DNA of 64,000 nucleotides from Hyperoodon ampullatus (GCA_949752795.1 OX457063.1:72322271-72386270), one strand, 5' to 3'. Positions 1 through 12,918 are shown, counted from the stretch's first letter. A program made the numbers and translations. The notes: generated by a model not told the origin, from the letters alone.

Positions 1-285
1 TCTGTATTGTGCTTCTGTGCCCCTCTTAGTCTGTTCTCCTATACACCTTGGCTGGTCTGCTCAGTCACATGAGGCCACTAATACTGCTCTGGGGGCAAGG
101 CAACCTGCATCCCCAAATGCCTCTAGTTGATGTGGGTTTCTGCCCTTGTGGATCCTGGAGAGGGGTGAGGATGCAGCAGGGCTTCCACCTGCTCCCACCA
201 ACCACTCTTATTTATTCTTAAAGATTTTATTAACTCAAAAAATATTTATTTTACAAGGCACTTTAGATATGTCAAGAATATAGTT
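1..285. other. Unique sequence, nothing recognised
   Basis: Moderately GC-rich sequence at the start, becoming AT-rich after about 210. No open frame of note, no repeat I can name and no splice-framed coding signal. Confidence 0.4.
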
Positions 286-429
286 TGTCTCCTCAAGAAG
301 GCAGAGGAGAAAGATCCTGGGCTCACCTCCTCCCACAGACACACCAAAAAAACAACTCTCTCTGAGAATGACCTGAAGACTAGCAGAACAACACTTCTGT
401 AATTAAGGCTATAAAGAAAAAAACGAGAT
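286..429 (+). mobile_element. 5' UTR fragment of an older L1 (L1MA-like)
   Basis: The wording from about 300 (CACCTCCTCCCACAGACACACC, then GACCTGAAGACTAGCAGAAC) resembles the 5' UTR of older mammalian L1 families. The same older element seems to resume at 5256, so this is the left piece of an L1 split by the younger L1 at 430-5255. Family placement is from memory. Confidence 0.5.
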
Positions 430-1755
430 GCATCTTCAAGATGGCGGAGGAGTGAGATGTGGAGATCAACTTCCTCCCTACAAATACATCAGAAGTACAT
501 CTACATGTGGAACAACTCCTACAGAACACCTACCGAACTCTGGTAGAAGACCTCAGACTTCCCAAAAGGCAAGAAACTCCCCCACGTACCTGGGTAGGGC
601 AAAAGAAAAAAGAAAAAACAGAGACAAAAGAATAGGGACGGGACTGGCACCAGTGGGAGGGAGCTGTGAAGGAGGAAAGGTTTCCACACACTAGAAAGCC
701 CCTTCGCGGGAGGAGACTGCGGGTGGCGGAAGGGGGGAGCTCGGGAGCCGTGGAGGAGAGCGCAGCAACAGGGGTGTGGAGGGCAAAGCAGTGAGATTCC
801 CGCACAGAGGATCGGTGCTGACGAGCACTCCCCAGCCCGAGAGGCTTGTCTGCTCACCCGCTGGGGCGGGCGGGGGATGGGAGCTGAGGCTCGGGCTTTG
901 GTCGGATCGCAGGGAAAAGACTGGGGTTGTCAGCGTGAAGACAGCCTGAAGGGGGCTATTCTGCCAGAGCTAGCCGGGAGGGAGTACAGGAAAAAGTCTG
1001 GAGCTGCCGAAGAGGCAAGAGACCATTGTTTCAGCGTGTGTGAGGAGAGGGGATTCAGAGCACCACCTAAACGAGCTCCAGAGACAGGCGTGAGCCGCGG
1101 CTATCAGAGTGGACAACAGAGACGGGCATGAGACGCTAAGGCTGCTGCTGCAGCCACCAAGAAGCCTGTGTGTGAGTACAGGTCACTATCCACACCTCCC
1201 CTCCCGGGAGCCTGTGCAGCCTGCCAATGCCAGGGTCCTGTGATCCAGGGACAACTTCCCCGGGAGAACAAATGGCAGCCTCCGGCTGGTGCAACATCAT
1301 GCTGGCCTCTGCCACTGCAGGCTCGCCCCACACTCCATATCCCTCCCTCCCCCCGGCCTGTGTGAGCCAGAGCCCCCGAATCATCTGCTCCTTTAACCCC
1401 ATCCTGTCTGAGCAAAGAACAGACGCCCTCAGGAGACCTACACGCAGAGGCGGGGCCAAATCCAAAGCTGAACCCCAGGAGCTGTGCGAACAAAGATGAG
1501 AAAGGGAAATCTCTCCCAGCAGCCCCAAGAGCAGTGGGTTAAATCTGCACAATCAACTTGATTTTCCCTGCATCTCTGGAATACCTGAATAGACAATGAA
1601 TCATACCAAAATTGAGGTGGTGGACTTTGAGAGCAACAATAAATATAATTTTTTCCTTTATCTATTTCTGTGAGTGTGAATGTGTATGCGTCTTTGTGTG
1701 ATTCTGTCTGTATAGTTTAGCATTTACCATTTATCCTAGGGTTTTGTTTGTCTGT

Positions 1756-1786
<31 letters not shown>

Positions 1787-2466
1787 GATAGTTTTTAGCA
1801 CTTACTGTCATTGGTGGATTTGTTTTTTTGTTTGCTTACTCCTTTTTTTCTTTCTTTTTTTGTTAATTACCTTTTAATTTTTTTACTTTTAATAATTATT
1901 TTTTATTTTAATAACTTTATTTTATTTATTTATTTATTTATTTATTTATTTCTCCATTTTCTTCTGAGCCATGTGGCTGACAGGGTCTCGGTGCCCTGGC
2001 CGGGTATCAGGTCTGTGCCTCTGAGGTAAGAGAGCTGAGTTCAGGATATTGGTCCACCAGAGACCTCCCAGCTCCATGTAATATCAAATGGTGAAAGCTC
2101 TCCCAGAGATCTCCATCTCAGCGTTAAGACCCAGCTCCACTAAACGACCAGAAAGCTACAGTGGTGGACACCCTATGCCAAACAACTAGCAAGACAAGAA
2201 CACAACCCCACCCATTAGCAGAGAGGCTGCCTAAAATCATAATAAGGTCACAGACACCTCAACACACACCATCAGACGTGGTCCTGCCCATTATAAAGAC
2301 AAGATCCAGCCTGATCCTCCAGAACACAGGCACTAGTCTCCTCCACCAAGAAGCCTACACAACCCACTGAACCAACCTTAGCCACTAGGGGCAGACACCA
2401 AAAACAATGGGAACTACGAAACTGCAGCCTGCGAAAGGGGACCACAAACACAGTAAGTTAAGCAAA
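430..2466 (+). promoter_or_regulatory. L1 5' UTR / internal promoter region
   Basis: GC-rich 5' UTR with an internal RNA polymerase II promoter, as known for L1. A YY1-like site CAAGATGGCGG lies at 437-447, the place where mammalian L1s position transcription starts. It holds one copy of the unit around 1600-1660 that is triplicated in the 35 kb L1, plus (TTTTG)n at 1755-1786 and (TTTA)n at 1918-1952. Any promoter activity now is unknown. Confidence 0.6.
1755..1952. repeat. (TTTTG)n and (TTTA)n in L1 5' UTR
   Basis: Five-base TTTTG units at 1755-1786 and TTTA units at 1918-1952, within a T-rich stretch. They occupy the same 5' UTR position as the long CCTT tract of the 35 kb L1, so this part of the L1 leader repeatedly forms simple repeats of different sequence. 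Confidence 0.75.
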
Positions 2467-3392
2467 ATGAGAAGACAGAGAAACACACACCAGATGGAGG
2501 AGCAAGGTAAAAACCCACCAGACCAAACAAATGAAGAGGAAATAGGCAGTCTACCTGAAAAACAATTCAGAATGATGATAAAACAGATGATCCAAAATCT
2601 TAGAAACAGAATGGAGAAAATACAAGAAACATTTAACAAGGACCTAGAAGAACTAAACAGCAAACAAACAATGATGAACAACAAAATAAATGAAATTAAA
2701 AATTCTCTAGAAGGAATCAATGGCAGAATAACTGAGGCAGAAGAACGGATAAGTGACCTGGAAGATAAAATAGTGGAAATAACTACTGCAGAGCAGAATG
2801 AAGAAAAAAGAATGAAAAGAATTGAGGACAGTCTCAGAGACTTCTGGGCAAAGTTAAATGCACCAACATTCGAATAACAGGGGTCCCATAAGAAGAGAAA
2901 AAGAAAGGGACTGAAAAAATATTTAAAGAGATTATAGTTGAAAACTTCCATAATATGGGAAAGGAACTAGTTATTCAAGTTCAGGAAGTGCAGAGACTCC
3001 CATACAGGACAAATCCAAGGAGAAACACGCGAAGACATATATTAATCAAACTATCAAAAATTAAATACAAAGGAAAAATATTAACAGCAACAAGGGAAAA
3101 ACAAGAAATAACATCCAAAGGTATCCCCATAAGGTTAACAGCTGATCTTTCAGCAGAAACTCTGCAAGCCATAAGGGAGTGGCAGGACATATTTAAAATG
3201 ATGAAAGGGGAAAACCTACGACCAAGAGTACTCTACCCAGCAAGGATCTCGTTCAGATTCTACAGGGAAATTAAAACATTTACATACGAGCAGAAGCTAA
3301 GAGAATTCAGAAGCACCAAACCAGCTTTACAACAATTACTAAAGGAACTTCTCGAAGCAGGAAACACAAAAGAAGGAAAAGGTCTACAATAA
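2467..3392 (+). pseudogene. L1 ORF1 pseudogene (RNA-binding chaperone)
   Basis: ORF1 makes the trimeric coiled-coil RNA-binding protein that coats L1 RNA. The start matches the ORF1 start of the intact copy at 37289. The coiled-coil half reads open to about 2840, then a one-base loss near 2847-2855 shifts the frame and gives a stop at 2875-2877. The C-terminal half (RRM-like and C-terminal domains) continues in another frame from 2955. The normal stop after the LKELL-like end has been altered, so the frame runs on to 3392. Clearly non-functional, but domain order is preserved. Confidence 0.85.
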
Positions 3393-3414
3393 CAAACCCA
3401 AAACAATTAAGAAA

Positions 3415-5255
3415 ATGGTAATAGGAACACACATATCGATAATTACATTAAATGTAAATGGATTAAATGTTCCAACCAAAAGACATAGACTGGCTAAATG
3501 GATACAAAAACAAGACCAATTTATATGCTGTCTACAAGAGACCCACTTCAGACCTAGGGACACATACATACTGAAAGTGAGGGGATGGAAAAAGATATTG
3601 CATGCAAATGGAAATCAAAAGAGCTGGAGTAGCAATTCTCATATCAGACAAAATAGACTTTAAAATAAAGACTATTACAAGAGACAAAAGGACACTACAT
3701 AATGATCAAGGGATCAATCTAAGAAGAAGATGTAACAATTGTAAATATTTATGCACCCAACATAGGGGCACCTCAATGCATAAGGCAAATGCTAACAGCC
3801 ATAAACGGGGAAATCGACAGTAACACAATCATTGTAGAGGACTTTAACACTCCGCTTTCACCAATGGACAGATCATCCAAAATGAAAATAAATAAGGAAA
3901 CACAAGCTTTAAGTGATACTTTAAACAAGATAGACTTAATTGATATTTATAGGACATTCCATCCAAAAACAACAGAATACGATTTCTTCTCAAGTGCTCA
4001 TGGAAAATTTTCCAGTATAGATCATATCTTGGGTCACAAATCAAGCCTTGGTAAATTTAAGAAAATTGAAATTGTATCAAGTATCTTTTCTGACAACAAT
4101 GTTATGAGACTAGATATCAATTACATGAAAATATCTGTAAAAAATACAAATACATGGAGGCTAAACAATACACTACTTAATAACCAAGAGATCACTGAAG
4201 AAATCAAAGAAGAAATCAAAAATACCTAGAAACAAATGACAATGAAAACACGATGACCCAAAACGTATGGGATGCAGCAAAACCAGTTGTAAGAGTGAAG
4301 TTTATAGTAATACAATCCTATCTCAAGAAAAAAGAAACATCTCAAATAAACAACTTAACCTTACACCTAAAGCAATTAGAGAAAGAAGAACAAAATAACC
4401 CCAAAATTAGCAGAAGGAAAGAAATCATAAAGATCAGACCAGAAATAAAGGGAAAAGAAATGAAGGAAATGATAGCAAAGATCAATAAAACTAAAAGCTG
4501 GTTCTTTGAGAAGATAAACACAATTGATAAACCATTAGCCAGACTCATCAAGAAAAAAAGGGAGAAGACTCAAATCAACAGAGTTAGAAATGAAAAAGGA
4601 GAAGTAACAAGTGACACTGCAGAAATACAAAAGATCATTAGAGATTACTACAAGCAACTATATGCCAATAAAATGGACAATCTGGAAGAAATGGACAAAT
4701 TCTTAGAAAAGCATGACCTTCAGAGACTGAACCAGGAAGAAATAGAAAATATAAACAGACAAATCACAAGCACTGAAATTGAGACTGTGATTAAAAATCT
4801 TCCAACAAACAAAATCCCAGTACTGGATGGTTTCCCAGGCGAATTCTATGAAACATTTAGAGAAGAGCTAACACCTATCCTTCTAAAACTCTTCCAAAAT
4901 ATAGTAGAGAGAGGAACACTCCTAAACTCATTCTACAAGGCCACAATCACCCTGATATCAAAACCAGACAAAGATGTCACAAAGAAAGAAAACTACAGGC
5001 CAATATCACTGATGAACACAGGTGCAAAAATCCTCAACAAAATACTAGCAAACAGAATCCAACAGCACATTAAAAGGATCATACACGATGAAGAAGTGGG
5101 ATTTATCCCAGGAATGCAAGGATACTTCAATATACACAAATCAATCAATGTGATAAGCCATATTAACAAACTGAAGGAGAAAAACCATATGATCATCTCA
5201 GTATATTCAGAACAAAGTTTTGACAAGATTGAACACAAATTTATGATAAAAACCC
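3415..5255 (+). pseudogene. L1 ORF2 pseudogene, 3' half missing
   Basis: ORF2 encodes an AP-like endonuclease followed by reverse transcriptase. The start is equivalent to 38262 in the full-length copy. Compared with that copy, a 2-bp loss near 3620, a 2-bp loss near 3690 and a 1-bp loss near 4222 break the endonuclease into several frames; the linker and early RT then read open from 4253 to the break at 5255. RT motif A is altered: the aspartate-rich stretch near 5200-5225 differs from the 35 kb copy. The FADD motif and zinc knuckle are absent because the element ends first. Confidence 0.85.
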
Positions 5256-5398
5256 AGCACTGCCATCAAAACCACAAGGCACATGCAGTCTACACAGGGA
5301 TGCTCCTACACAAGGTCACAAGGTCGTTTTACCTTCAAGACCAGGAGAGGTAACTGTTTAACCTAGTTAATAGAAACAAACACAGAAAGTCAAACAAA

Positions 5399-5977
5399 AT
5401 GAGAATAGAAAAGAAAGAGCAAAATTTAGTCCCAAGAAAAAATCCTAATGAAACAGAGATAAGTAATTTACCTCATATAGAGTTCAAACCAACAGTCATG
5501 AAAATGCTCACCGAACTTGGGAGAAGAGTTGAGGAACACAGTGAGAACTTCAACAAGGAGTTAGAAAATGTAAAAAAAAAAGAACCAAGAACAAAGAAAC
5601 AGACATCAAGGTGCAGGAAGCACAGAGAATCTCAAACAAAATGAACCCCAAGAGATACACATCAAGACGTAGCATAATTAAAATGGCATATTTAAGGATA
5701 AGGAGAGAATTTTAAAGGTAGCAAGAGAAAAACAAGTCCCAAAAAAGAAAACCTCTTAAGGCTATTAGCTGATACTAAGGCTATTCTGTTGATATCAGGA
5801 GAAACTTTGCAGGTCAAAGGAGAGTGGCATAATATATTTAAAGTGCTTAAAGGAGAAAATCTACAACCAAGAATACTCTACCCAGCAATGTTATCATTCA
5901 GAATAGAAGGAGAGATAAAGAGTATCCCAGACAAGCAAAAACTAGAAGAATGCATCACCACTAAAATGGCCTTATAA
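5399..5977 (+). pseudogene. Decayed L1 ORF1
   Basis: Two open pieces (5399-5644 and 5789-5977) resemble ORF1: a charged coiled-coil-like N-terminal part, and a C-terminal part with the QPRILYPA and FRIEGEIK blocks that match QPRLLYPA and FRFDGEIK in the intact ORF1 at 37289. They are separated by stops and frameshifts. Not functional. Confidence 0.7.
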
Positions 5978-7195
5978 GAAATGTTAGATGGTCTTCTTTA
6001 AGGTAAAAGACAAGATCATAATGAAAAATAAGAAAACATGTAAGAGAAAAAATCTCCCTGATAAACGTATAATAAAGGCAGTACATCAGCCACTTAGAAA
6101 GCTAGTATGAAATTTAAAAGACTAAAGTGGTAAAATCAACCATAATAAGTAGTTAAAGGTAACTTAACTACTTATGTAAAAGTTGTAAAATATGATGTCA
6201 AAAACGTAAAATGTTGTGGGAGGAGTAAAAATGTAGAGATTTTACAATGTGTTTAAACTTAAGCAAATATCAGATTAAAAAAATAGCTAAATGTATAGGT
6301 TGATATACATGAACCACAACAAAAATCCTACAATAGATACACAAAGAGAAAGGAACCCAAACATAACACTAAAGAAAACCATCAAACCTCAAGAAAGGAG
6401 ACCCAAAGAAAGAGAAAAAAAGAGAAAAGAACTATAAAAACCACACAAAAACAATTCACAAAATGGCAATAATTACATACCTATTAATAATTTAAATGTA
6501 AACAGACTAAATGTTTCAATCAAAAGATTTAGTGTGGCTGAATGGAATCAAAAAACAAGACCCATCTATATGCTGCCTATAAGAGATTCTCTTCAGCACT
6601 AAAGACACACATAGACTGAAAGTGAATGAATGGAAAAAGATATTCCATGCAAATAAAAATGAAATGGCATACTCATATGTGACAAAATACTTCAAAACAG
6701 AGACTGTGATAAAAGCCAAAGAAGGGTATTACATAATGATAAATGTGTCACTCAAGCAAGGAGATTTAACATATGTAAGTAATTATCCACCCAACATACG
6801 AACACCTAAATATATAAAGCAAATATTAACACACATAAAGGAAGAAATTGACAGTAATACAATAATAATAGAGTACTTTAATACCTCACTTACATCAATG
6901 GATAGATCATTTAGACAGAAAATCAATAAGGAAATATTGGCCTTACATGACATATTAGATCCAAGGTACTTAATAGGTATACATAGAACATTCCATCCCA
7001 AACTGCAGACTAAACATTATTTTCGAGTGCACATGGAACATTCTCCAAAATAGATCACAGTCTAGGTCACAAAATAAGTCTCAATAAGCATAAGAAGATT
7101 GAAATCTTATCAGGCACCTTTTTCAAAGATGAAGGTATGAAACTATCAAATATAGGCAAAGATATGAAACTATCAAATACAAGAAGAAAACTGGA

Positions 7196-7387
7196 CTACC
7201 ATATGACCCAGCAATTTCAATCCTGGGTATATATCCATCTGAAAAAAAAAGAATAAAACGAATTCAAAAAGATCCAGGCACCTCAATGTTAACAGCAGCA
7301 TTATTTACAATTGCCAAGATATGGAAGCAACCTAAGTGTCTATCAACAGATAAATGGATAAATTAGAAAATTAGATGTGAATGTGAG

Positions 7388-7430
<43 letters not shown>

Positions 7431-7801
7431 AGGATACTACTCAGCCATAAAAAAGAATGGAATTTTGCCATTTGCAGCAACATGGATGAACTGTAGGGCA
7501 TTATGCTAAGTGAAATAAGTCAGAGAAAGACAAATACTGTATAATATCACTTATGTGTGGAAACTATATATAACAAACTAGTGAATACAACAAAAAAGAA
7601 GCACATTCACAGATATAGAGAACAAACTAGTGGTTACCAGTGGGAGAGGGAAGGGCAGTATAGGGGTGGAGAAGTGGGAGAGACAAACTATTGGGTGTAA
7701 GATAGGCTCAAGGATGTATTGTACAACGTGGGGAACATAGTCAATGTTTTGTAATAACTCTAAATGGAAAGTAACCTTTAAAAATTGTATTAAAAAGAAA
7801 A
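7196..7801 (+). mobile_element. 5'-truncated L1 3' end nested in older L1
   Basis: Contains the end of ORF2 and the 3' UTR of an L1MA-like element, ending in an A-rich tail. It is flanked by an exact 12-bp target duplication AAGAAAACTGGA (7184-7195 and 7802-7813), and the older ORF2 resumes right after it. This is the usual product of target-primed reverse transcription with 5' truncation. Confidence 0.85.
7391..7426. repeat. (CA)n microsatellite
   Basis: Eighteen uninterrupted CA units inside the nested L1 3' fragment, at the same place where the L1 at 30261 carries its TA-rich array. Confidence 0.95.
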
Positions 7802-9865
7802 AAGAAAACTGGAAAAAATGCAAACACATGTTACTGAACAACCATAGTGTCAGTGAAAAAAAATCAAAAAGGAAATAAAAAGTTACTTTGAGAAGAATTA
7901 AAATATAAAGACAAATTTCCACAATCTATGGGATGCAGTAAAAGTAGTGTTAAGAGGAAAATTTGCAGTGATACAGGCTTACCTCAAAAAACAAGAAATT
8001 TCTCAAATAAACAACCTAAAATTACACCTAGAGAAATTATATAAGGAAGAACAAACAGAGCCCAAAATTAATAGAAAGAAGGAAATAATACAGATCAGAG
8101 TGGAAATAAAATAGACACTAAAAATAAAAGAAAAATAGTAGAAGAGATCAATGAAACTAAAATCTGGTTCTTTGAAAAGATAAACAAAATTGGTAAATAT
8201 TTAGCTAGACTCATTACCAAAAAAAGAGCCCAAAATTAGAATTAAAATTAGAAATGAAAGAGGAGAAGTTTCAACCAAAGTCACAGAAATATAAACAATC
8301 ATAAAAGCAATTATATGCCAACAAATTGGACATCCTAGAAGAAATGGATAAATTATTCCTAAAAACATATAATCTTCCAAGAATGAATAAGAAATAAATA
8401 GAAAGTCTGAGCAGACCAGTTCATAGGGAAATTGAAACAGTAATCCAAAAACCTCCCCACAAACAAAAGTCCAGGACAAAATTCCTTAGGGGCGAATTCT
8501 ACCAAACATTTAAAGAAGAGTAAATACCTATTTTTCTCAAATTATTCCAAAAAAATGAAAAGGAGGGAATACCCTCTAGCTCATTCTAAAAGACCAGCAT
8601 TACCCTGATACCAAAACCAGATGAAGAAAAAAGATAATTACAGGCCAATATCTCTGTTGAATATAGATGCAAAACTCCTCAACAAAATAGTAACAAACTG
8701 AACTCAACAATACATTAAAAGGATCATACACCATGATGAAGTGAAAGTTATCCCAGGGATGCAGGGATGGTTCAATATTTGCAAATCAATCAACATGAAA
8801 CACCACGTTAATAAAACAAAGGATAAATATCACATGATCATCTCAATAGATGCTGAAAAAGAATTTGATAAAATTCAACATACATTCATGATAAAAACTC
8901 TCAATAAAGTGGGTATAGAGGGAATGTACCTCAACATAATAAAGATCATATATAGCAAACCCACAGCTAACATATACTCAATGGTGAAAAGCTGAAAGCT
9001 TTTCCCCTAAGACTGGAAACAAGACAAGGATGCCAACTCTTGCCACATAGTATTGGAAATTCTAGCCACAGCAATTGGACAAAAGGAAAAGAAATGAAAG
9101 TTATCCAAATTAAAAACGAAGAAGTAAACATGTCACTATTTGCAGATGGCATAATGCCATATATAGAAAACTCTAAAGACTCCACCAAAAAAAAAAAAAC
9201 TATTAGAATAAATGAATTCAGTAAAGTTTCAGGATACAAAATTAATATACAGAAATCTGTTGCATTTCTATACACTAAAAACAATCAGAAAGAGAAATTA
9301 AGAAAAATTCCATTTCCAATTGCATCAAGAAGAATAAAATACCTAGAATAAATTTAACCAAGGAGATTAAATACTTGTACTCTGAAAACTATAAGACACT
9401 GATGAAGGAAACTGAAGACAACAAAAGTAAGTGGAAAGATAAACCATGCTCATGGATTGGAGAATTAAAAGTGTTAAGATGTCAACACTACCCAAAGCAA
9501 TCTACAGTTTTAATGCCATCCTTATCAAAATATCCGTGACATTTTTCATAGAACTAGAACAAATAATCCTAAAACTTGTATGGGTCCACAAGATACCCCA
9601 AATAGCCAAAGCAATCTTGAGAAAGAGCAAATCTGCAGATATCACACTCCCTTATTTCAGCTTATACTACAAAGCCATAGTAACCAAAATGGTATGTTAC
9701 TGGTATAAAAACAAACATATAGATCAATAGGAGCTCACAAACTCACACACATATGGTCAATTAATCTATGACATGGGAGGCAAGAATATACAATGGGGAA
9801 AAGACAGTCTCTTCACTAAATGTTGTTGGGAAAACTAGTCAGCTACTTGCAAAGGAATGAAACTA

Positions 9866-10084
9866 CAGTTGACTCTTGAACAACATGAGTTTGAACTATG
9901 TGGGTCCATTTATACACAGATGGTTTTCAATAAACATGTACAACAGTACTACACAATCTTAGATTGGTTCACTCTGTGAATGTGGAACCTCAGATACATA
10001 GGGCTGACTATAAAGTTATAAGCAATTATTCAACAATTTGGGTGGTCAATGCTCCTAACTCCTGTGTTATTTGAGGGTAAACTG
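9866..10084. mobile_element. Tigger/pogo-type MITE (Tigger2-like)
   Basis: A 219-bp non-autonomous DNA transposon. It starts CAGTTGACTCTTGAACAAC and ends GAGGGTAAACTG, an imperfect terminal inverted repeat, flanked by TA on both sides (9864-9865 and 10085-10086), the pogo/Tc1 target. The surrounding L1 ORF2 text is continuous if the element and one TA are removed. No coding capacity; the subfamily name is from memory. Confidence 0.8.
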
Positions 10085-10904
10085 TAGACCATTTTCTTAC
10101 ACCATATACAAAAATAAACTCAAAATGGATTAAAAACTTAAATGTAGAACATGAAACCATAAAACTACTACAAAAAAACACCAGCAGTATGCTCCTTGAC
10201 ATCAATCATAGCAATAATTTTTGGATATGTCTTCTCAGGCAAGGGCAACAAAAGTAAAAATAAACAAATGAGACCACATCAAACTAAAAAGCTTTTGCAC
10301 AATGAAGAAACCATTAACGAAACAAAAAGGCAACCTACTGAATGGGAGAATATTTTGCAAACAACATGTTTGATAAGGGTTAATATCCAAAATATATAAA
10401 GAACTCAAACATCTCAATATAAAAAGGAAAAACAAAAAATCCAATTTAAAAATGGGTAGAGGACCTGAATATATATTTTTCTGAAGAAGACATATAGATG
10501 GCCAACAGGCACATAAAAATACTTGACATCACTAATAACCAGAAAAATGCAAATCAAAACCGCAATGAGATATCACCTGACTCCTGTTATTAAAATGATA
10601 TCAAATAACAAGTCTTGGTGAGGATGTAGAGAAAAGGGAACATTCATGCACTGCTAATAGGAATGTAAATTGGTACAGCCACTGGGGAAAACAGTATGGA
10701 GAGTCCTCAAAAAAATTAAAAATAGAACTACCATATGTTTCAGCAACCCCACTTCTGGGTATTTATTAAAAGAAAATGATAACACTAATTTGAAAAGATA
10801 AGTGTACCCCATTATTTATTGCAACATTATTTATAACAGCCAAGATGTGAGAGTGACCTAAGTGTCCATCAATAGATGAATGGATGAAGAATATGTGATA
10901 TATG

Positions 10905-11107
10905 GGGCTTCCCTGGTGGCACAGTGGTTGAGAGTCCGTCTGTCGATGCGGGGGACACAGGTTCGTGCCTCAGTCTGGGAGGATACCACATTCCACGGAG
11001 TGGCTGGGCCCGTGAGCCATGGCTGCTGAGCCTGCACGTCCAGAGCCTGTGCTCCACAACGGGAGAGGCCACAGCAGTGAGAGGCCCGCATACCGCAAAA
11101 AAAAAAA
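10905..11107 (+). mobile_element. CHR SINE, short form
   Basis: tRNA-Glu-derived SINE from GGGCTTCCCTGGTGGCAC to poly-A. The flanking duplication is GTGATATAT at 10895-10903 and 11108-11116, inside the older L1. Confidence 0.92.
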
Positions 11108-11110
11108 GTG

Positions 11111-11145
11111 ATATATATGTATATATATGTATGTATGTATGTATA
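11111..11145. repeat. (TA)n/(GTAT)n microsatellite
   Basis: Alternating AT followed by GTAT units, just after the SINE target duplication. Confidence 0.85.
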
Positions 11146-11636
11146 ATGTAATATTAGCCATAAAAAAGAATGAAATCTTGCCGTTTGTGACAACATGGAT
11201 GAACCTAGAGGATATTATGCTAAGTGAAATAAGTCAAACAGCGAAAGACAGATACTGTAAGATTTCTTATATGTGGAGTCTAAAAAAAAAATCAAATGAA
11301 CAAACGTAACAAAACAGAAACAGACTCATAGAAACAGAGAAGAAAACAGTGGCTAACCAGAGGGTTGAAGGGATGGACAAAATAGGTGAAGGAGATTAAG
11401 ATGTCCAAATGTCCAGGGGTGTAATGTACAGTACATGGACTATGGTCAACAATATTGCAATAACTTTGCATGGTGACAGATAGTAACTAGACTCATAGTG
11501 CTGATTATTTCATAATGCACAAAAATATCAAATCACTGTGTTGTACTCCTGAAACTAACATAATACTATAAGTCAACTATACTTCAATTAAAAAATAATA
11601 AAATGAATAAACAAACAAATAAATAAATAGTTTCAG

Positions 11637-11959
11637 TCCTCAAGATAATTCTATCCTCAAGACAAGACAAAATTTATAGGTTTAAACTTGGATGTCAGAA
11701 AGTTAATAATAAAATATAGTGTAATAAGAACTATGCATAAGCACAGGTATTTTGAAAAGACAGAAGGATATCACAATCTTGAGTGATAAGTATATCTTCC
11801 CAATAAAGGGTAAATATAATCTGTGCCTCCCAAAATAAGAATACATTTCCCAAACAAATTTGAGATAAGGACAAGGCTAAGTTATAAACATGCAGAAATT
11901 AGATGGAGTATGACTCCTTGAGTCTGCGTATTTTCTGGCTAGAGTGAGGCACTAAAGAT
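11637..11959. other. Unique sequence, nothing recognised
   Basis: AT-rich sequence between two L1 regions; no repeat or coding signal that I can name. Confidence 0.4.
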
Positions 11960-12499
11960 ATGACAGTGATGAATCTGAAACAGCCTAGTTCCATTTGAAA
12001 ATTATCTGACACATACTTTATAGTATCCAGCATGTGGCCTATTTTGATGAAAATTCTATGTGTTTGTGTATTCTACATGGTTAGGTATATTGTTCTATAA
12101 ATGTTAATTAGCTCAATTTGGTTAATTTGGTTCACATTTTCTACAACTTCTATAACTGATCGTTTGTATGCTTCTTCTCAAAATTACTGAAAGAGGTTTT
12201 ATATCTTCAGGTATGATTGTGGCTTTTTCTATTTCTCTTTTTTTGTTTATGTTTTCCTGTTTTGCTTTCATATATTTTGTAGGTATGTAATTAGTTGCAT
12301 ATATATTTAGTACTGTTATGTCTTCCTACTGAATTTTCCATTTGCCACTTTGAAATGTCCCCCATCATCTCCAATACATCTCTTTGAGTTAAAGTCTACT
12401 CTATCCAATATTAATATAGTGAAATACAGGTTTTTTCCATCCATTTACCTTGATGTAGGTAAATATATATTGTATTGGGGTCTTATTTTGTACTGACAG

Positions 12500-12501
<2 letters not shown>

Positions 12502-12540
<39 letters not shown>

Positions 12541-12730
12541 GGTACGAGGGCCTCTCACTGTTGTGGCCTCTCCCGTTGCAGAGCACAGGCTCTGGACACA
12601 CAGGCTCAGTGGCCATGGCTCACGGGCCCAGCCGCTCTGCGGCATGCGGGATCCTCCCGGACCGGGGCATGAACCCGTGTCCCCTGCATCGGCAGGCGGA
12701 CTCTCAACCACTGCGCCACCAGGGAAGCCC
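12502..12730 (-). mobile_element. CHR SINE, short form
   Basis: Antisense copy: a long poly-T at 12502-12538, then the SINE body to CCAGGGAAGCCC. The duplication is TACTGACAGTCTTTT / TACTGACAATCTTTT (12491-12505 and 12731-12745). Confidence 0.95.
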
Positions 12731-12918
12731 TACTGACAATCTTTTAACTGGAGTTTTTGTCAAAACTTGATGTTATAACTTGTATAGTTGAGTTTAAATA
12801 CATTCTGCTATTTTTTTTTCCTGTTTGCCCACGTAGTTTTAGCTTCTTTCTTCTTTCCTTGCTTTCTTTTGAATTAGCCAAGAATTTTTTGGAATTCCAT
12901 TTTACATCTCCTACCAGC

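Larger units (their letters stand above)
430..5255 (+). mobile_element. Younger L1, 5' end present, 3' end missing
   Basis: Collinear with the full-length L1 at 35124-42432 from its first bases (AAGATGGCGG at 438) through the 5' UTR, ORF1 and ORF2 into the reverse transcriptase. The match stops at 5255, a few codons past RT motif A; the rest of ORF2, the 3' UTR and the poly-A are absent. L1 copies usually lose the 5' end, so this reverse pattern points to a deletion after insertion or to recombination. Frameshifts in both ORFs show it is inactive and older than the 35 kb copy. Confidence 0.85.
6463..11283 (+). pseudogene. Decayed L1 ORF2 split by insertions
   Basis: Endonuclease remnants lie at 6463-7190 and resume at 7814; RT remnants at 8480-9350; the distal part reaches the stop near 11281. 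The RT active-site block at 9139-9150 reads FADG rather than FADD: the second catalytic aspartate codon is GGC. Many stops and frameshifts, plus three insertions (7196-7801, 9866-10084, 10905-11107), make it a long-dead copy. Confidence 0.75.
5256..11636 (+). mobile_element. Older L1 (L1MA-like), interrupted
   Basis: From 5256 the sequence reads as the end of an older L1 5' UTR, then a decayed ORF1 (5399), ORF2 (6463) and a 3' UTR ending in an A-rich (AATAA) tail near 11636. It is far more diverged than the 430-5255 copy. Three later insertions sit in it: an L1 3' fragment, a Tigger MITE and a CHR SINE, each with its own target duplication. Its left part appears to lie at 286-429. Confidence 0.75.

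Noticed and set aside
10905..11107. tRNA gene suggested by A- and B-box-like sequence in the SINEs
   Set aside because: The tRNA-derived head is part of a CHR SINE with poly-A and target duplication; no complete cloverleaf is retained.
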